Assembly (NCBI GenBank): GCA_023150835.1
Contig: JAKLKB010000210.1
Span: 1 to 6,181, forward strand
Direction of reading: 5' to 3'
DNA from: Myxococcota bacterium
GTDB lineage: Bacteria > Myxococcota_C > UBA6777
Length of the DNA stretch: 6,181 bases
Part shown: positions 5,691 through 6,181 of the stretch, one piece after another
Position numbering within the stretch: position 1 is the first letter of the stretch
Layout of the letters: every line of letters begins with the position of its first letter
Made by a program: the position numbers and the translations under genes
Notes under the pieces: model-generated
Told to the model about the DNA's origin: nothing
Seen by the model: only the letters and a program-made list of their open reading frames with translations
Database searches by the model: none

Positions 5691-5717
5691 TTGTCTCTAC
5701 CTTTGGACTACTCGCCC
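5645..5717 (-). tRNA. tRNA-Leu (anticodon UAA) with a short variable loop
   Basis: The 73-nt minus-strand cloverleaf has acceptor stem GGGCGAG/CTCGCTC (one G-U pair) and discriminator A. Its D arm is of the Leu kind (GTC/GAC stem and a large loop with GGTAGA). The anticodon stem is AAGGA/TCCTT with loop CTTAAAA, giving anticodon TAA. The variable loop is CCAGT (5 nt) and the T arm is GTGGG-TTCGAGT-CCCAC. CCA is not encoded. Standard bacterial tRNA-Leu has a long variable arm, so the 5-nt loop is abnormal. The gene reads toward the integrase, so the 3' part is the integration target; the sequence up to the crossover on that side is contributed by the element. Confidence 0.9.
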
Positions 5718-5753
5718 GAGAAAGCAGGATCAGCCTAAAAAAAACAGGGAACC

Positions 5754-5782
5754 GATATAGCCAAAAGCACACGCCCTGTCAA
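5754..5782 (-). promoter_or_regulatory. Promoter of the tRNA-Leu gene
   Basis: The minus strand reads TTGACA (5777-5782), 17 bp, then TATATC (5754-5759), 37 bp upstream of the mature tRNA 5' end. The leader contains a run of eight T residues. It lies on the chromosomal side, so transcription of the tRNA would survive insertion of the element. Confidence 0.75.
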
Positions 5783-5846
5783 GCGCTATCTTCTGTTTGC
5801 GGGTGGGGTGCGCAGGAGTGCGGTTTGCTGGTAGGGTTGCGTGAAG

Positions 5847-6023
5847 GTGTGATCTGCAGGGTGATACGAAATCCGCCTCTTGATACGAGATCCGCAGGGT
5901 GTGTGATCGCAAAACGTAGGGGCAGACAGGTGTGGCTGCCCAACGATCGGGTGTCTACGCACTATCCTACGGGAACACTTCACACGGATATCGTATGATA
6001 CGAAATCCTGTGATTGTGTGATC
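5847..6023. repeat. Alternating two-motif repeat array in the chromosomal intergenic region
   Basis: Motif A, TGATACGARATCC, occurs at 5862-5874, 5881-5893 and 5996-6008. Motif B, GTGTGATC, occurs at 5847-5854, 5901-5908 and 6016-6023. Each A is exactly 7 bp from a B: B-7-A, then 6 bp, then A-7-B, then a distant A-7-B. An inverted copy of A (GGATATCGTA, 5986-5995) abuts the third A with 3 bp between them. No gene is visible in 5718-6153; this array, the tRNA promoter and the palindrome at 6056 are what the stretch holds. Confidence 0.7.
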
Positions 6024-6055
6024 ATGTCCGCTCGCTCCTCAATATCCCGATAGAC

Positions 6056-6075
6056 GGGCGGTTCGCGAACCGCCC
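6056..6075. repeat. Perfect 20-bp GC-rich palindrome
   Basis: GGGCGGTTCGCGAACCGCCC is a perfect palindrome that in RNA gives an 8-bp stem with a CGCG loop. No T-run follows on either strand, so it is not a standard intrinsic terminator. GC-rich palindromes centred on TTCGCGAA are found as dispersed intergenic repeats in many bacteria, which is the likeliest identity. It lies 79 bp upstream of the gene starting at 6154. Confidence 0.8.
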
Positions 6076-6153
6076 CATTGGCATCAGGTTAAGAAGTAAA
6101 AGCAGATTCTTGTGGCATAATGGCGCACCTCAAAACGCGAAAGGGGAATAGAG

Positions 6154-6181
6154 ATGTTCACACAAAGCGCCGAAGCACAAG
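6154..6181 (+). CDS. Start of a chromosomal gene (partial, unidentified)
   Basis: ATG at 6154 is preceded 7 nt upstream by AAGGGG (6141-6146), and the frame reads MFTQSAEAQ to the window edge. A CATAAT box at 6116-6121 could be its -10, but no convincing -35 accompanies it. Nine residues are too few to name the product. It lies outside the element and reads away from it. Confidence 0.5.

Noticed and set aside
5786-6025. Minus-strand 79-codon open frame in the chromosomal gap
   Set aside because: No ribosome site and no recognisable motif, and it runs through the intergenic repeat array.
1-6181. CRISPR array, insertion sequence or toxin-antitoxin pair
   Set aside because: No regularly spaced identical repeats, no DDE transposase motifs or IS-type terminal inverted repeats, and the two XRE genes are divergent without a toxin-like partner.

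Overview
The window holds one end of an integrated bacterial mobile element (positions 1 to about 5645) and the host chromosome it sits in (about 5645 to 6181). Strong AGGAGG-type ribosome binding sites, TTGACA-type promoters and 1 to 14 nt gene overlaps are plainly bacterial. The species cannot be named from this sequence. The junction is a minus-strand tRNA-Leu(UAA) gene. A tyrosine recombinase ends 95 bp from its 3' end, the usual layout of an element integrated into the 3' part of a tRNA gene. The second attachment copy is not in the window, so the element continues past position 1.

Layout of the element. A leftward (minus) module carries a small Cro/XRE-type regulator (1960-2241) and a large TOPRIM plus DUF3987 primase/helicase-like replication protein (starting at 1838 and running off the left edge). 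In the middle is a rightward XRE repressor (2372-2686) with an unusual 3' end: its last residues and a convergent minus-strand ORF (2535-2762) encode similar peptides on opposite strands and share a 20-bp palindrome. A rightward (plus) operon carries a Cys-rich protein with a proline-rich linker (2957-3568), an unrecognised 238-aa protein (3555-4271), an excisionase-like small HTH protein (4271-4690) and the integrase (4440-5549).

Regulation. The promoters reading into the leftward replication module (2259-2287) and the rightward excision/integration module (2874-2902) are built alike: TTGACA, 17 bp, TANAAC. Both contain the element TNTACATAATG, which at 2885-2901 is part of a perfect 8+8 bp palindrome. 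The simplest reading is that one XRE repressor silences replication and excision together. This resembles the logic of temperate phages and phage satellites, although no capsid, packaging or conjugation gene is visible in this part.

Chromosomal side. The tRNA has a consensus-like promoter (5754-5782, minus). Beyond it lies a roughly 435-bp intergenic region with a structured array of two alternating repeat motifs (5847-6023) and a perfect 20-bp GC-rich palindrome (6056-6075), then the first codons of a plus-strand gene (6154). The tRNA is itself odd: a Leu anticodon and Leu-like D arm combined with a short 5-nt variable loop.
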